From: Amorphus sp040750475
GTDB lineage: Bacteria > Pseudomonadota > Alphaproteobacteria > Rhizobiales > Amorphaceae
Direction of reading: 5' to 3'
Assembly: GCF_040750475.1 (NCBI RefSeq)
Contig: NZ_JABJVY010000010.1
Location: forward strand, 62,001 to 126,000
Length of the DNA stretch: 64,000 nucleotides
Position 1 is the first letter of the stretch, and every line of letters begins with the position of its first letter. Below, in pieces: positions 17,145 through 25,345 of this stretch. The notes below the pieces were generated by a model, which searched no databases, was not told where the DNA came from, and saw only the letters and a list, made by a program, of their open reading frames with translations. The position numbers were made by a program, and so were the translations under genes.

Positions 17145-17750
17145 TCAACGCTCGCCAGGATAGGGATTGGCCTTGAGCAGACGCGCCAGATGGGCGGTGT
17201 TGCGGGCCAGCATATCGGTGGCACGACCGACGACCTGCGGAGTCTCGTCGAGATCCTTGTAGTCGGTGCCGTGCATCGCCTCTCCGACCCAATAGCTCAC
17301 GGCGTTGGCCGGAATGGTGAAGCCGACATCACTCAAAGCCTGATAGAGTTCCGCCGAAACGTGATGCGCCCCGTCCTCGTTGCCCACCACGACGACCGCC
17401 GCAACACGTCCATAGGACGCCATTCGCCCCTGGTCGTCGGTCTCCCCCAAAAACGCATCCATCCGCTCCAGCACACGTTTGCAGACGCTTGAGGGCTGGC
17501 CCATCCAGATCGGCGTCCCGAGAAGCAAGATATCGCTCGCCAAGACCTTCTCGCGAATTGCCGGCCAATCGTCCCCCGGCCCCTCATCAGAGGTAACGCC
17601 CGGCTTGATGTCGTAGCCGGTCATCCGCAGCAGCTCGGCTTCGACATCGAAAGCGGCAAGCGCCCCAAGCACCTGCCTCAACAGCCGCTCGGTAGACGAG
17701 GGCTCGTCTGTGGTCTTGAGCGTACAATTCAATGCAAGCGCGTTGAGCAT
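17145..17750 (-). CDS. Flavodoxin-like NAD(P)H-dependent oxidoreductase family protein
   Basis: 201 residues with the flavodoxin/FMN-reductase fold: an N-terminal ALALNCTLK strand, STERLL in the phosphate-binding loop, LLLGTPIWMGQPSS around the flavin, and VVVVGNEDGAH. It probably binds FMN; the electron donor and acceptor are unknown. The ATG giving MLNALALNC is preferred over a GTG four codons upstream, because family members begin close to this strand. It is divergent from the sodium:solute symporter, sharing a control region with motifs on both strands. Confidence 0.85.
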   Translation of the reverse strand: MLNALALNCTLKTTDEPSSTERLLRQVLGALAAFDVEAELLRMTGYDIKPGVTSDEGPGDDWPAIREKVLASDILLLGTPIWMGQPSSVCKRVLERMDAFLGETDDQGRMASYGRVAAVVVVGNEDGAHHVSAELYQALSDVGFTIPANAVSYWVGEAMHGTDYKDLDETPQVVGRATDMLARNTAHLARLLKANPYPGER

Positions 17751-17837
17751 GTCGGTGTCCACCGTTCGGGTCAGGTTTCGCCCTCAATCAAAGCCAGCGA
17801 GAACGCCGCTGCGGGATGGTGAGGTCGTCACAGTCCG

Positions 17838-17862
17838 AACCCGCAGTGCCCCTGAATGTTCC
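17838..17862 (-). promoter_or_regulatory. EcfG-type promoter motif before the flavodoxin-like gene
   Basis: On the minus strand: GGAAC, 16 bp, then GGTT, about 90 bp upstream of the flavodoxin-like start. Confidence 0.4.
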
Positions 17863-17931
17863 ACCCATTTGCGGAGCGGATTGAGCTGGACAAAGCTCGG
17901 CGCTATTGCCGCCACTTTTGCCGTCTGTTCA

Positions 17932-17957
17932 GGAACAATTTCGCAACCAAACGTGTT
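17932..17957 (+). promoter_or_regulatory. EcfG-type promoter motif before the symporter gene
   Basis: GGAAC followed by AATTT, 17 bp in all to TGTT, ending 32 bp upstream of the symporter ATG; the position is right for a direct promoter. Confidence 0.5.
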
Positions 17958-17989
17958 TCGGTCCTCACAAAAAAGGAGGGCCGCCAGAA

Positions 17990-19594
17990 ATGGAGAACGC
18001 TCAATTCTCATTTCATTGGGTCGACTATGCGATTGTGGTGATCTACTTCGCCGCCATTATCGCCCACGGCGTCTATGTGTCTCGCCGCGTGAAATCCGGC
18101 GCCGATGGATACTTTTTGGCCGGACGCGCACTGCCTTGGTACTTGATCGGCTTTTCTCTTTACGCGTCCAACATGTCGGGTTCCAGCTTCGTTGGCCTTA
18201 TGGGCGGCGCCTATGAAAACGGCATCGCGATCTTCAACTATGAATGGACGGCCGCGCTGGTTCTGGTCTTCTTCGCCATCTTCATTCTGCCCTCCTATCT
18301 GCGCGCGAAAGTCTCCACCGTCCCGGAATATCTCGAGCATCGCTACGGGGTTCGTTCGCGCCGCGCGTTTTCCGCCTTTACGCTCATCGCGATCATGTTC
18401 ATCGACACCGCCGGCGCCCTCTATGCCGGCGGACTGGTGATCTCCAACGCAATCGAGCCTCTCAGCCTCTGGCAGGCCAGCGCGGCTTTGGCGCTGGTCG
18501 CCGGCCTCTATACGATCTTGGGTGGGCTGTCCGCAGTGGTGGTCACCGACACCGTCCAGGCAATCGTGCTGATGGCGGGCTCTGCCCTGATCTTCGGCTT
18601 CGGACTTGCGGAAGTCGGCGGCTGGACCGCGCTGATGGAAAGCCTCTCTCCGGAGAAGAGGCAGCTCATCTTGCCCGCGGACAACGATTTCCTGCCCTGG
18701 ACGGGGCTTTGGGGCGTGATCTTGCTCGGCTTTTACTACTGGACACTCAACCAGTTCGTCGTGCAGCGGACACTCGGGGCCAGGGATCTGCGCGAAGGAC
18801 GGCGCGGCTCGGTGTTTGCCGGCTTTTTGAAGCTGCCAAACCTGTTCTTGATGGTGAGCCCGGGTCTGATCGCCTTTGCGCTCTATCCCGACCTCTCCAC
18901 ACCGGACCTTGCCTTTCCCAAGCTCGCCTTTGAGCTGATGCCGGTCGGCGTGCAAGGCCTGATCCTCGCCGCCCTGATCGCCGCCATCATGTCGAGCCTG
19001 GACTCCGCGCTGAACTCCGCCGGGACCTTGTTCACGCTCGACTTCGTCAAGCCGTTGCGTCCGAACCTCTCGGAAAAGGCACTGGTTGCCATCGGCAAGG
19101 TCGTCACCGGCGTGGCGATGGTGGTTGGAGCGATCTACGCGCCTCTGATTGCCGGATTCGAGAGCCTGTTCAGCTACTTCCAGTCCTCGCTCTCCTATGT
19201 CGTACCGGCGATCGTGGTGGTCTATCTGGCGGGCCTGTTCTGGCGCGGCGGCAACGACCGCGGCGCGTTCTGGACAATCTTTGCCGGCATCATCGTCGGC
19301 ATTCCGATGTTCCTCTCCAAGGAGGTTTTCGATTGGTGGACCGCCGCCGGCCTCCCCGACATCCACTACACGGTGATGTCGTCTTTCATCATGATCGCAG
19401 CGATCCTGCTGCACGTCGGGCTCAGCCTGACGGCGCCCCGCCCCGGCGACCAGACCGTCGACCAAGTGGTCTGGAACCGCGATGACTTCGCCGCCGATTT
19501 TGCCCAGGTCCGCCGCCCCATCCTTGGTGACTACAAGGTGCTTGCCGGCGTGCTTCTGGTCCTGTGCGCCGTGCCGATCGCCCTGTTCTGGTGA
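17990..19594 (+). CDS. Sodium:solute symporter (SSS family, SGLT-like)
   Basis: 534 residues with about 13-14 hydrophobic segments. It carries SSS signatures such as NMSGSSFVGLMGGAYENG near the N-terminus and ALIAAIMSSLDSALNSAGTL further on, with a SGLT-like ordering (LAGRALPWYLIGFSLYASN). It should import a sugar or other organic solute with sodium; the substrate is not determined. The start follows an AAAGGAGGG ribosome-binding site by 10 bp. Its EcfG-type promoter suggests solute uptake is raised in stress, which could fit osmoprotection or sugar scavenging. Confidence 0.92.
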   Translation: MENAQFSFHWVDYAIVVIYFAAIIAHGVYVSRRVKSGADGYFLAGRALPWYLIGFSLYASNMSGSSFVGLMGGAYENGIAIFNYEWTAALVLVFFAIFILPSYLRAKVSTVPEYLEHRYGVRSRRAFSAFTLIAIMFIDTAGALYAGGLVISNAIEPLSLWQASAALALVAGLYTILGGLSAVVVTDTVQAIVLMAGSALIFGFGLAEVGGWTALMESLSPEKRQLILPADNDFLPWTGLWGVILLGFYYWTLNQFVVQRTLGARDLREGRRGSVFAGFLKLPNLFLMVSPGLIAFALYPDLSTPDLAFPKLAFELMPVGVQGLILAALIAAIMSSLDSALNSAGTLFTLDFVKPLRPNLSEKALVAIGKVVTGVAMVVGAIYAPLIAGFESLFSYFQSSLSYVVPAIVVVYLAGLFWRGGNDRGAFWTIFAGIIVGIPMFLSKEVFDWWTAAGLPDIHYTVMSSFIMIAAILLHVGLSLTAPRPGDQTVDQVVWNRDDFAADFAQVRRPILGDYKVLAGVLLVLCAVPIALFW

Positions 19595-19643
19595 GTGCCG
19601 GGCCTCGTATGCGACGAAAGCCGTGAACGTCCAAGCAGGCGCG

Positions 19644-19668
19644 GGAACAAAGCAGCGCTTTGCGGGTT
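19644..19668 (+). promoter_or_regulatory. EcfG-type promoter motif before the 111-residue protein
   Basis: GGAAC, 16 bp, then GGTT, 90 bp upstream of the small membrane protein start. Confidence 0.45.
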
Positions 19669-19758
19669 CGGCCCAATCAGGGATGGATCTGGCGCAATCG
19701 AGCCAAATTCGTGCGCCGAGTCGCTCCGCTTCATTCCGTCCCGGATCAGGAGGCGACG

Positions 19759-20094
19759 ATGTCGGATCGGGCCAACACCACGGATAGGTTGCGCAAGGAC
19801 ATCGACGCCGGTGCGACTGGCGACAAAGTCCCCTATGAGGATCCGTGCGCAGCGCCATTGGGTACCGATGACGAGGCCTCGGGGAGTCCTCCCTCGCCTG
19901 AGCGAGTTTCGCAGGTGCGCCAGATGGAATCCGCCCCGCAGAGCCCTCAAGCCCCTGCGGTCACAGAGGAACGCAGCCGAGGCGATCTCGCATCCTCCGC
20001 TCCAAGCGGCATCGGGCCGATCCTGCTTTTCCTGCTCACGGTTGCGGCAGTGGTTCTGATCGTCGCCCTGGTCGTCCAAATCGAAGCGATCTGA
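19759..20094 (+). CDS. Small single-pass membrane protein, function unknown
   Basis: 111 residues: a polar, Pro/Ser-rich N-terminal 80 residues, then one C-terminal membrane helix (IGPILLFLLTVAAVVLIVAL). It looks tail-anchored. The start follows AGGAGG by 5 bp. No family recognised. It has its own EcfG-type motif and is followed by another small stress-type gene. Confidence 0.75.
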   Translation: MSDRANTTDRLRKDIDAGATGDKVPYEDPCAAPLGTDDEASGSPPSPERVSQVRQMESAPQSPQAPAVTEERSRGDLASSAPSGIGPILLFLLTVAAVVLIVALVVQIEAI

Positions 20095-20130
20095 CCGACG
20101 ATATTGGCCGGTTTTCGCGACAAGCGCTCG

Positions 20131-20156
20131 GGAACAAAGCAGCCGGGCCCGTTGTT
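20131..20156 (+). promoter_or_regulatory. EcfG-type promoter motif before the DUF3008 gene
   Basis: GGAAC, 17 bp, then TGTT, 36 bp upstream of the DUF3008 start. A perfect CGTT also occurs at 14 bp spacing. Confidence 0.45.
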
Positions 20157-20192
20157 TGGCAGCGCAGATCGTCAACGAACGGAGGCACGCTC

Positions 20193-20381
20193 ATGCCCGC
20201 GAAATCCAAATCCCAGCAGAAGGCGGCGGGTGCCGCATTGGCCGCAAAGCGCGGCGAGGAAAAGGTCGGCAACCTGAACGGTGCCGCGAAGTCCATGTAC
20301 GACTCCATGAGCGAGAGCGAGTTGGAGGACATGGCCTCGACCGAGCGTCAGGGAAAGCCCGCCCACAACGCCAAATCGTAG
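20193..20381 (+). CDS. DUF3008 family small protein
   Basis: 62 residues beginning MPAKSKSQQKAAGAALAAKR and ending in TERQGKPAHNAKS, a close match to the DUF3008 pattern of small basic proteins of alphaproteobacteria. It is hydrophilic, with no membrane segment. Function is unknown; the family is often found among stress-induced genes. AACGGAGG precedes the start. Confidence 0.88.
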   Translation: MPAKSKSQQKAAGAALAAKRGEEKVGNLNGAAKSMYDSMSESELEDMASTERQGKPAHNAKS

Positions 20382-20397
20382 GTCGATGCGAATGGCC

Positions 20398-20422
20398 GGA
20401 ACAATGTCGAGCCCAGGTGGTT
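20398..20422 (+). promoter_or_regulatory. EcfG-type promoter motif before the SDR gene
   Basis: GGAAC, 16 bp, then GGTT, 34 bp upstream of the SDR gene start. Confidence 0.45.
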
Positions 20423-20456
20423 TCGGCCGAAACAGAGCTACCGATGGAGACCAGCC

Positions 20457-21305
20457 ATGCTCGACAACAAGCCCGCCCAGAGCCAGGATCGCCAGCCCGG
20501 GCTGGAAGGCGACATGCGTCCGGAGCCGGAAACCGCACCGCGCCATCCGGGCTCCGAACGCTTGGAAGGGAAGGTCGCGATCATCACGGGCGGTGATAGC
20601 GGCATCGGCCGCGCTGTCGCGCATGCCTTCGCGCGCGAAGGTGCGCATGTCGCGATCGCTTATCTCGATGAGCACGACGACGCCGAGGCAACCCTCGAAG
20701 CCATTTATTCAGAAGGCCGCAACGGTTTCGCGATTGCCGGCGATCTGGGCGACGTCCAGCATTGCCACGAGGTGGTCAACCAGACACTTTCGGAATTCGA
20801 TCGGATCGATATCCTGATCAACAATGCCGCCGAGCAGCATGAGGTCGCTGATCTCGTCGAGCTGTCGCCAGAACAATTGGAGCGCACTTTCCGGACGAAC
20901 GTGTTCTCTTATTTCTACATGACGAAAGCGGTTCTGCCGCACCTGAAATCGGGAAGTGCGATCGTCAACACCACGTCGGTTACGGCCTACCAAGGCCATC
21001 CGACCCTGTTGGACTATTCCGCAACGAAGGGCGCCATCGCCTCCTTCACGCGCACCATGTCGATGCAACTCGTCGAACGAGGCATACGGGTAAACGGCGT
21101 TGCGCCTGGGCCAATCTGGACGCCCCTCATTCCCGCTTCATTCGACGCCAAGCACACCGCAAAGCATGGCGAGGGCACGCCGATGGCACGTGTCGGCCAA
21201 CCCAACGAGGTTGCCCCCAGCTACGTATTCCTAGCGTCCGACGATGGCTCCTATATGTCCGGGCAGATCCTTCACCCCAACGGGGGAACGCTCGTCGGCT
21301 CCTAA
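20457..21305 (+). CDS. SDR family oxidoreductase (YghA/glucose dehydrogenase-like)
   Basis: 282 residues. About 40 polar residues precede the short-chain dehydrogenase core, as in the YghA-like branch. Motifs: IITGGDSGIGRAVA for the cofactor, NNAAEQ, the catalytic Ser in NTTSVTAY and YSATKGAI (Tyr-x3-Lys). Likely NAD(P)-linked reduction or oxidation of a carbonyl or sugar; the substrate is unknown. It directly follows the DUF3008 gene but has its own EcfG-type motif. Confidence 0.92.
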   Translation: MLDNKPAQSQDRQPGLEGDMRPEPETAPRHPGSERLEGKVAIITGGDSGIGRAVAHAFAREGAHVAIAYLDEHDDAEATLEAIYSEGRNGFAIAGDLGDVQHCHEVVNQTLSEFDRIDILINNAAEQHEVADLVELSPEQLERTFRTNVFSYFYMTKAVLPHLKSGSAIVNTTSVTAYQGHPTLLDYSATKGAIASFTRTMSMQLVERGIRVNGVAPGPIWTPLIPASFDAKHTAKHGEGTPMARVGQPNEVAPSYVFLASDDGSYMSGQILHPNGGTLVGS

Positions 21306-21476
21306 ACGCGCAACGGCCTGCATCCCCGCAAAACAAATCGATAGAGGCTGATCGCTCGGTCGCCTCACTGAATGAACTGTTCCGAGAGGAACTTATTCAA
21401 TTTTAACATATGCAATAGCGCTCCGCTTGGGCCTCGAGAAAAATCTCGATCACATTTTCCGTAACTCCGCGCCCAA

Positions 21477-21656
21477 ATGGACGACTCCATGGTTGATTGC
21501 CCGCATTGTGGCTCCAGCCAGGTTCTGCTTGTCGGCGAAAGTGATCATGATGCCGTTGTCGAATGCAGTACCTGCCATCTGATCCTCGGAACGCTCGGCG
21601 AACTGCTTTCGCGCATTGCCGAAAAGGGGGAAAGCGACCTGGACCCGCCGTCCTAG
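21477..21656 (+). CDS. Small zinc-ribbon protein (59 residues), function unknown
   Basis: A 60-codon frame reading MDDSMVDCPHCGSS, then ECSTCHLILGTLGELL and ending DLDPPS. The two pairs CPHC and CSTC, 20 residues apart, form a plausible zinc ribbon. An internal ATG at codon 5 is also possible. No clear ribosome-binding site is seen, which lowers confidence. It lies alone between the SDR gene and the convergent Crp/Fnr regulator. Confidence 0.5.
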   Translation: MDDSMVDCPHCGSSQVLLVGESDHDAVVECSTCHLILGTLGELLSRIAEKGESDLDPPS

Positions 21657-21808
21657 AGGCTGTCATGAACTTCGAATAGGGCTGCGCCGATACCGATTTC
21701 TCCACTTCGGCAGAAGTCGATCGATGATCGTATCGGGAGCATGGTCGAGGCCGGCGAGGAACCGAAGCGGCGAAAGGCTCTGCCTCGGACTGCGGCTCGG
21801 GAGACCTT

Positions 21809-22525
21809 TCATTGCCGATGGAGAAAGGTGCCATCGAACTCGCCCGCTTCTGCGAGCCCGTCCCAGTCTTTGATGGTGAGAATGCCGTTTTGCAGAACGA
21901 TCAGGTCGTTTCCGCGCAAAGCCTGCAGCGAGCGGTTCACATGTACGATGGACAGGCCGCACGCATCGCCGATGTCGCTCTGCGTGATCGGCCAGCGGAT
22001 CGTAGATCCTTCCACGAGACCCACTGTCTCGAGCCGGCAATAGAGCTCGCACATAATGTGGGCGATGCGCTGATACGCCGAGCGCCGGCCAACATTGACC
22101 ACCCATTCGCGGAATGTTGCCGCTTCCACGAGCGACTCTCGCCATACGGCGAGCGCAAGCCGGCCGGAGTTTTCAGTGAGCGCCACCAGGGCGGTGTGGG
22201 GAATAACGGCCACGGTACAGGCTGACATGCTGGCGATGGAATGGTCCATGACATCGAGCAGAAAGCTTTGAACGTCGAAGATATCGCCGGGCACCACGAA
22301 ACCGGTAATCTGCCGCTTTCCTTCCGTCGTCATGGAGTAACGACACGCAATACCGCTCATAAGAAGGCCGCATTCGCCAACGCGATCTCCTTCGCGAGCA
22401 ATATCAATGTGAGCTTCATAGTCGATCGTTCGTGAATAAATAGATTTTAGAGCAAATTGATCGCCATCAGACAATGCCTGGAGGGCGTCCAATTTGCGTA
22501 ACATTGGATTAATATCTTCATTCAT
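21809..22525 (-). CDS. Crp/Fnr family transcriptional regulator
   Basis: 238 residues: an N-terminal cyclic-nucleotide-binding-like beta-roll (GDRVGECGLLMSGIACRY, then FVVPGDIFDVQSF) and a C-terminal winged helix (ITQSDIGDACGLSIVHVNRSLQALR). No N-terminal cysteine cluster is visible, so it is not an oxygen-sensing FNR. Its DNA recognition helix (SIVHVNRSLQ) is of the type found in many rhizobial Crp-like regulators near DUF6894 genes. The start follows AAGGAGA by 6 bp. It lies 32 bp downstream of the DUF6894 gene, probably in one transcript. Confidence 0.92.
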   Translation of the reverse strand: MNEDINPMLRKLDALQALSDGDQFALKSIYSRTIDYEAHIDIAREGDRVGECGLLMSGIACRYSMTTEGKRQITGFVVPGDIFDVQSFLLDVMDHSIASMSACTVAVIPHTALVALTENSGRLALAVWRESLVEAATFREWVVNVGRRSAYQRIAHIMCELYCRLETVGLVEGSTIRWPITQSDIGDACGLSIVHVNRSLQALRGNDLIVLQNGILTIKDWDGLAEAGEFDGTFLHRQ

Positions 22526-22557
22526 GTAAATGTCTCCTTATCAATATTTGAGAATAA

Positions 22558-22800
22558 TCATAAGCGATCCCCATCGATGAAGATGACAATGCTCATGCAG
22601 AGGCTACCGGCTTCGTCCTGAACATCCATTCGCCAGTTGCCGCCTTCGGCGAGCGCTCCACTCAGATCTGAAAGCATTTCTGAGGCTGCAGCAATTGCTT
22701 CATTGCGGGCCACCATCAGAGAAGGCAGCTCGACTCCTTCGGTATCCGTGAAGGATCCGCCATTTTCCGTATGAAAGAAATATCGCGACACATTTCCCAT
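22558..22800 (-). CDS. DUF6894 family small protein
   Basis: 80 residues with the family pattern: RYFFHTENGGSFTDTEGVEL at the start, then ARNEAIAAASEMLSDL and W-x-M-x-V-x-DE before a hydrophobic end. Very common in multiple copies in Hyphomicrobiales; function unknown. It precedes a Crp/Fnr gene, a frequent neighbourhood for this family. Confidence 0.85.
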   Translation of the reverse strand: MGNVSRYFFHTENGGSFTDTEGVELPSLMVARNEAIAAASEMLSDLSGALAEGGNWRMDVQDEAGSLCMSIVIFIDGDRL

Positions 22801-23007
22801 CCGCTTTGCGACACTACCGTTCCCGGATCCCGGATCGATTTATTTATCCGGGATAATTCCGATCAATATTGTCGAATTAAAGATTATATTGCAGACTTTT
22901 ATCGATATTTTCCTCCTAAAATACCGAATATCCAATCGGGATATTCGGTAAATTTAAAAAGTGAACTTTACTTGCTTCCGACTTTTTGGCGAGAATTTTG
23001 CGATAAA
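22801..23007. other. AT-rich intergenic region with two inverted repeats
   Basis: Strikingly AT-rich against its GC-rich surroundings. It holds CCCGGAT...ATCCGGG at about 22826-22849 and a perfect 12-bp hairpin at 22922-22950. It should contain the promoter for the DUF6894-crp pair on the minus strand and the terminator of the oxidoreductase-like gene upstream. No gene was recognised. Confidence 0.5.
22918..22950 (-). terminator. Rho-independent terminator candidate
   Basis: TACCGAATATCC pairs perfectly with GGATATTCGGTA around a 5-base loop. On the minus strand it is followed by TTTT. It lies 57 bp past the stop of the NAD(P)-binding protein gene. The stem is AT-rich and the T-run short, so it may instead be an operator. 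Confidence 0.5.
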
Positions 23008-23934
23008 TCAACGCCTTACGTGGGAACGATTGCGCAGGAAACCCATCAAGCTCGTGGCCTCGATGTCGAGATCGTGGAGTCTCGAACCCCTCCCCTCCGC
23101 CACGTTTGGGCGTTGCATCAGTTCAATCTGGTACCGAGTGATCGGAATTTCCGGGATCACGCCTCCCATCCTGGCGAGCGCCTGCCAGAGCGAGAACGGA
23201 ACCGGTATCGTATGGACGGAAACGCCTTCGGCCTCAGCGATCGTTTCGACAAGCTGCCGGTAGGTCATGACCTCCGGGCCCGCGACCTCCAACGGCACCT
23301 CTGCCGCAACGCGCAGGTCCAAGAGACGCGCGACGCTCTCGGCGGTATCGCCGACCCAGACCGGCTGAAGGGCCGTCGAGCCGGACCCGAACAGTGGAAA
23401 CACGGGAAACTTGCGAACCAGCCCGGCCACTGTGGTCGTCAGGGAATCGTCACTCCCGAACATCACGGCCGATCGCAGAACGACGGCATCGGGATGCGCG
23501 GAGCGAACCGCCTCATCACCTCGGCCGCGGGCCAAGATATAGGCTGAGCGCGAGTCCGGATCTGCCCCGATTCCGGAGATGTGAACCAGACGCGCAACGC
23601 CCAGCCGCCACGCGCACTGGGCGACGTTCGCCGCCCCTTTCACATGGACAGCATCGAACGTGTAGGCGCCTTTCTCCACATAGAGGCTGACCGCATTGAC
23701 CGCCGCCCGCGCACCTTTCAGGGCGGCCTCCACGCTCGCAACATCGAGCACGTCGCCTACGAGCGGTGTGATCCGGTCGTCCGTGCCGAGTACGGTCCGG
23801 ATCTGATCGGGGTGACGTGACACGGCGCGGATATGCCACCCGCGCTCAAGTGCTCGCGAAACGATCCGCCGGCCGAGAAATCCGGTGGCCCCGAAGATCG
23901 TCGCCACGGGCTCATCGGCCGGAGATCCGGGCAT
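23008..23934 (-). CDS. NAD(P)-binding atypical SDR, NDUFA9-like
   Basis: 308 residues. The N-terminal motif ATIFGATGFLGRRIVSRAL is the glycine-rich nucleotide-binding loop of atypical SDR proteins, followed by GDVLDVASVEAALKGARAAVN and VHISGIGADP. This matches the complex I NDUFA9-like/NmrA-like group. In bacteria such proteins are stand-alone; a role in ubiquinone or respiratory upkeep is possible but unproven. It is separated by 26 bp from the upstream DUF2934 gene, so the two are probably co-transcribed. Confidence 0.88.
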   Translation of the reverse strand: MPGSPADEPVATIFGATGFLGRRIVSRALERGWHIRAVSRHPDQIRTVLGTDDRITPLVGDVLDVASVEAALKGARAAVNAVSLYVEKGAYTFDAVHVKGAANVAQCAWRLGVARLVHISGIGADPDSRSAYILARGRGDEAVRSAHPDAVVLRSAVMFGSDDSLTTTVAGLVRKFPVFPLFGSGSTALQPVWVGDTAESVARLLDLRVAAEVPLEVAGPEVMTYRQLVETIAEAEGVSVHTIPVPFSLWQALARMGGVIPEIPITRYQIELMQRPNVAEGRGSRLHDLDIEATSLMGFLRNRSHVRR

Positions 23935-23960
23935 GGAAGCCTCCGGCGCGGGCGCAGCGC

Positions 23961-24260
23961 CTACCCGTCCCGAGGCCCTCGAGCGAGGGTCCGGCGCGCC
24001 GCCCCCAAGGAAGGGCCCGTTTCTTCGCTGCCCTGGTCAGCCAGTCCCGGGGCTTCGCCGTAATTCTGAAACGCCTGGGTTGGCTCCGCTCCCCGCTCCA
24101 GCGCGTCTTCCGGGGGCATGGTCGCCGTGTCCTGCGCCTCCTCGATCGCGGCAAGTTCGCGCGCCTTCTCCCAATGGACCTCGGCGCGTCCCTCGGGCCG
24201 GCCTTCGTCGAGCCACAGATGATAGGCCTTCTCTCGAATGTTCTGATCGGTGTCGGCCAT
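23961..24260 (-). CDS. DUF2934 domain protein
   Basis: 99 residues. The first 35 (IREKAYHLWLDEGRPEGRAE, then HWEKARELAAIEE) are the DUF2934 motif; the rest is polar and low in complexity. Function unknown; common in Rhizobiales. The ATG preceded by GGGAAAGGCGA was chosen over a much longer upstream extension with no domain. Confidence 0.82.
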   Translation of the reverse strand: MADTDQNIREKAYHLWLDEGRPEGRAEVHWEKARELAAIEEAQDTATMPPEDALERGAEPTQAFQNYGEAPGLADQGSEETGPSLGAARRTLARGPRDG

Positions 24261-24500
24261 GGTGTTCGCCTTTCCCAACAAGGGCGCTGATGTGGTTCCG
24301 ACCGGCGTCACGACTTTTGTCGGCTCGCGTCTGGCGGTCCGCCCCCCAACCAATTCGCGGAGACGTTTGTTCCACCCGCCTTGCCACCGATTTGCGCTTG
24401 GTGACTTTTCTTCCCAGCGCGGCACCTCTTGATCGCGTGAAAGCGCCTCTTGGGTCCGGCTCGACTTGAAGGCCCATCAAGGACGATAGCCCCACCGAAT
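24261..24500. other. Intergenic region, first part, between DUF2934 and the act operon
   Basis: No gene recognised. It carries control sequence for the minus-strand DUF2934 gene. A GGAAC is present on the minus strand near 24294, but no -10 element lies at a suitable distance. Confidence 0.4.
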
Positions 24501-24525
24501 GGAACAATTTCAACGAATAGTCGTT
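24501..24525 (+). promoter_or_regulatory. EcfG-type promoter (perfect GGAAC-N16-CGTT) before the act-cox operon
   Basis: GGAAC at 24501-24505, 16 bp, CGTT at 24522-24525. It points at actA, 164 bp downstream, with no gene between them. It is the only convincing promoter-like signal I see there. Confidence 0.6.
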
Positions 24526-24688
24526 CGGCCCAATGGGAACCGCTGGAGCGGGTGAGGCGGATGAAAGCCGCTTTCTGCAAACACTCTGCAATAGGCTACT
24601 GACTCCGTTCGTTTTTCTCGGCCTCCTGCCGAAACCGACGTGATCTGGCGAGTTCCTTCACTGCAGCGATGCAGAGCGGAATGAGGGC

Positions 24689-25345
24689 ATGCCGCAGATC
24701 TTCTCACCCAAGGCCGACGGCCTCGCGCGCCTGACGATCTGGGGTGTCGCGATCGCCGTCGTGGTGGCCTTGGGAGTAACGTTCCTGCTGATGCGCTCAC
24801 CCTACGCGACGGCCGTTGGCCTGGTGCGCGACCAACCCGTTCCCTTCAGCCACAAGCATCATGTCGGCGGCCTCGGTCTCGACTGCCGCTATTGCCACGC
24901 CTCGGTGGAAACCTCCGCGTTCGCGGGCGTTCCGGAAACCGAAGTCTGCATGACCTGCCATTCTCAGCTCTGGACCGATGCCGACGTGCTTGAGCCGGTG
25001 CGCGAGAGCTGGGCTACCGGCGCCCCGATCCGATGGCAGCGGGTCAATTCGCTGCCGGACTACGCCTACTTCGACCACTCCGTGCACGTGGCCAAGGGCG
25101 TGCCTTGCGAAGCCTGCCACGGCCGGGTCGACCAGATGCCGCTCACCCGCAAGGCCGAGCCGCTGACCATGAGCTTCTGCGTCGACTGCCACCGCGACCC
25201 GGCGAAACGACTGCGTCCCAAGTCCGCCGTGTTTGCCATGGGCTGGAGCACGAAGAAGTCGCGCGCTGAGCTTGGCCACTACCTGATGAAGGCAAACGGC
25301 ATCCAGACCGAAACCCTCACAGACTGTTCGACGTGCCACCGATGA
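24689..25345 (+). CDS. actA: Alternative complex III subunit ActA (pentahaem cytochrome c)
   Basis: 218 residues: one N-terminal membrane helix, then five CxxCH haem-binding sites (CRYCH, CMTCH, CEACH, CVDCH and CSTCH at the C-terminus) matching the five-haem ActA of alternative complex III. It is a periplasm-facing electron carrier in a quinol:cytochrome c oxidoreductase that replaces the bc1 complex. First gene of an 11-gene operon, it overlaps actB by 4 bp. Confidence 0.95.
   Translation: MPQIFSPKADGLARLTIWGVAIAVVVALGVTFLLMRSPYATAVGLVRDQPVPFSHKHHVGGLGLDCRYCHASVETSAFAGVPETEVCMTCHSQLWTDADVLEPVRESWATGAPIRWQRVNSLPDYAYFDHSVHVAKGVPCEACHGRVDQMPLTRKAEPLTMSFCVDCHRDPAKRLRPKSAVFAMGWSTKKSRAELGHYLMKANGIQTETLTDCSTCHR

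Noticed and set aside
18008..19858. 616-residue minus-strand frame opposite the symporter
   Set aside because: It mirrors the codon pattern of the symporter and is charged throughout, as expected from the complement of a membrane protein gene.
22771..23547. 258-residue plus-strand frame over the AT-rich gap
   Set aside because: Most of it is antisense to the NDUFA9-like gene, and the gap part shows no family or ribosome-binding site.
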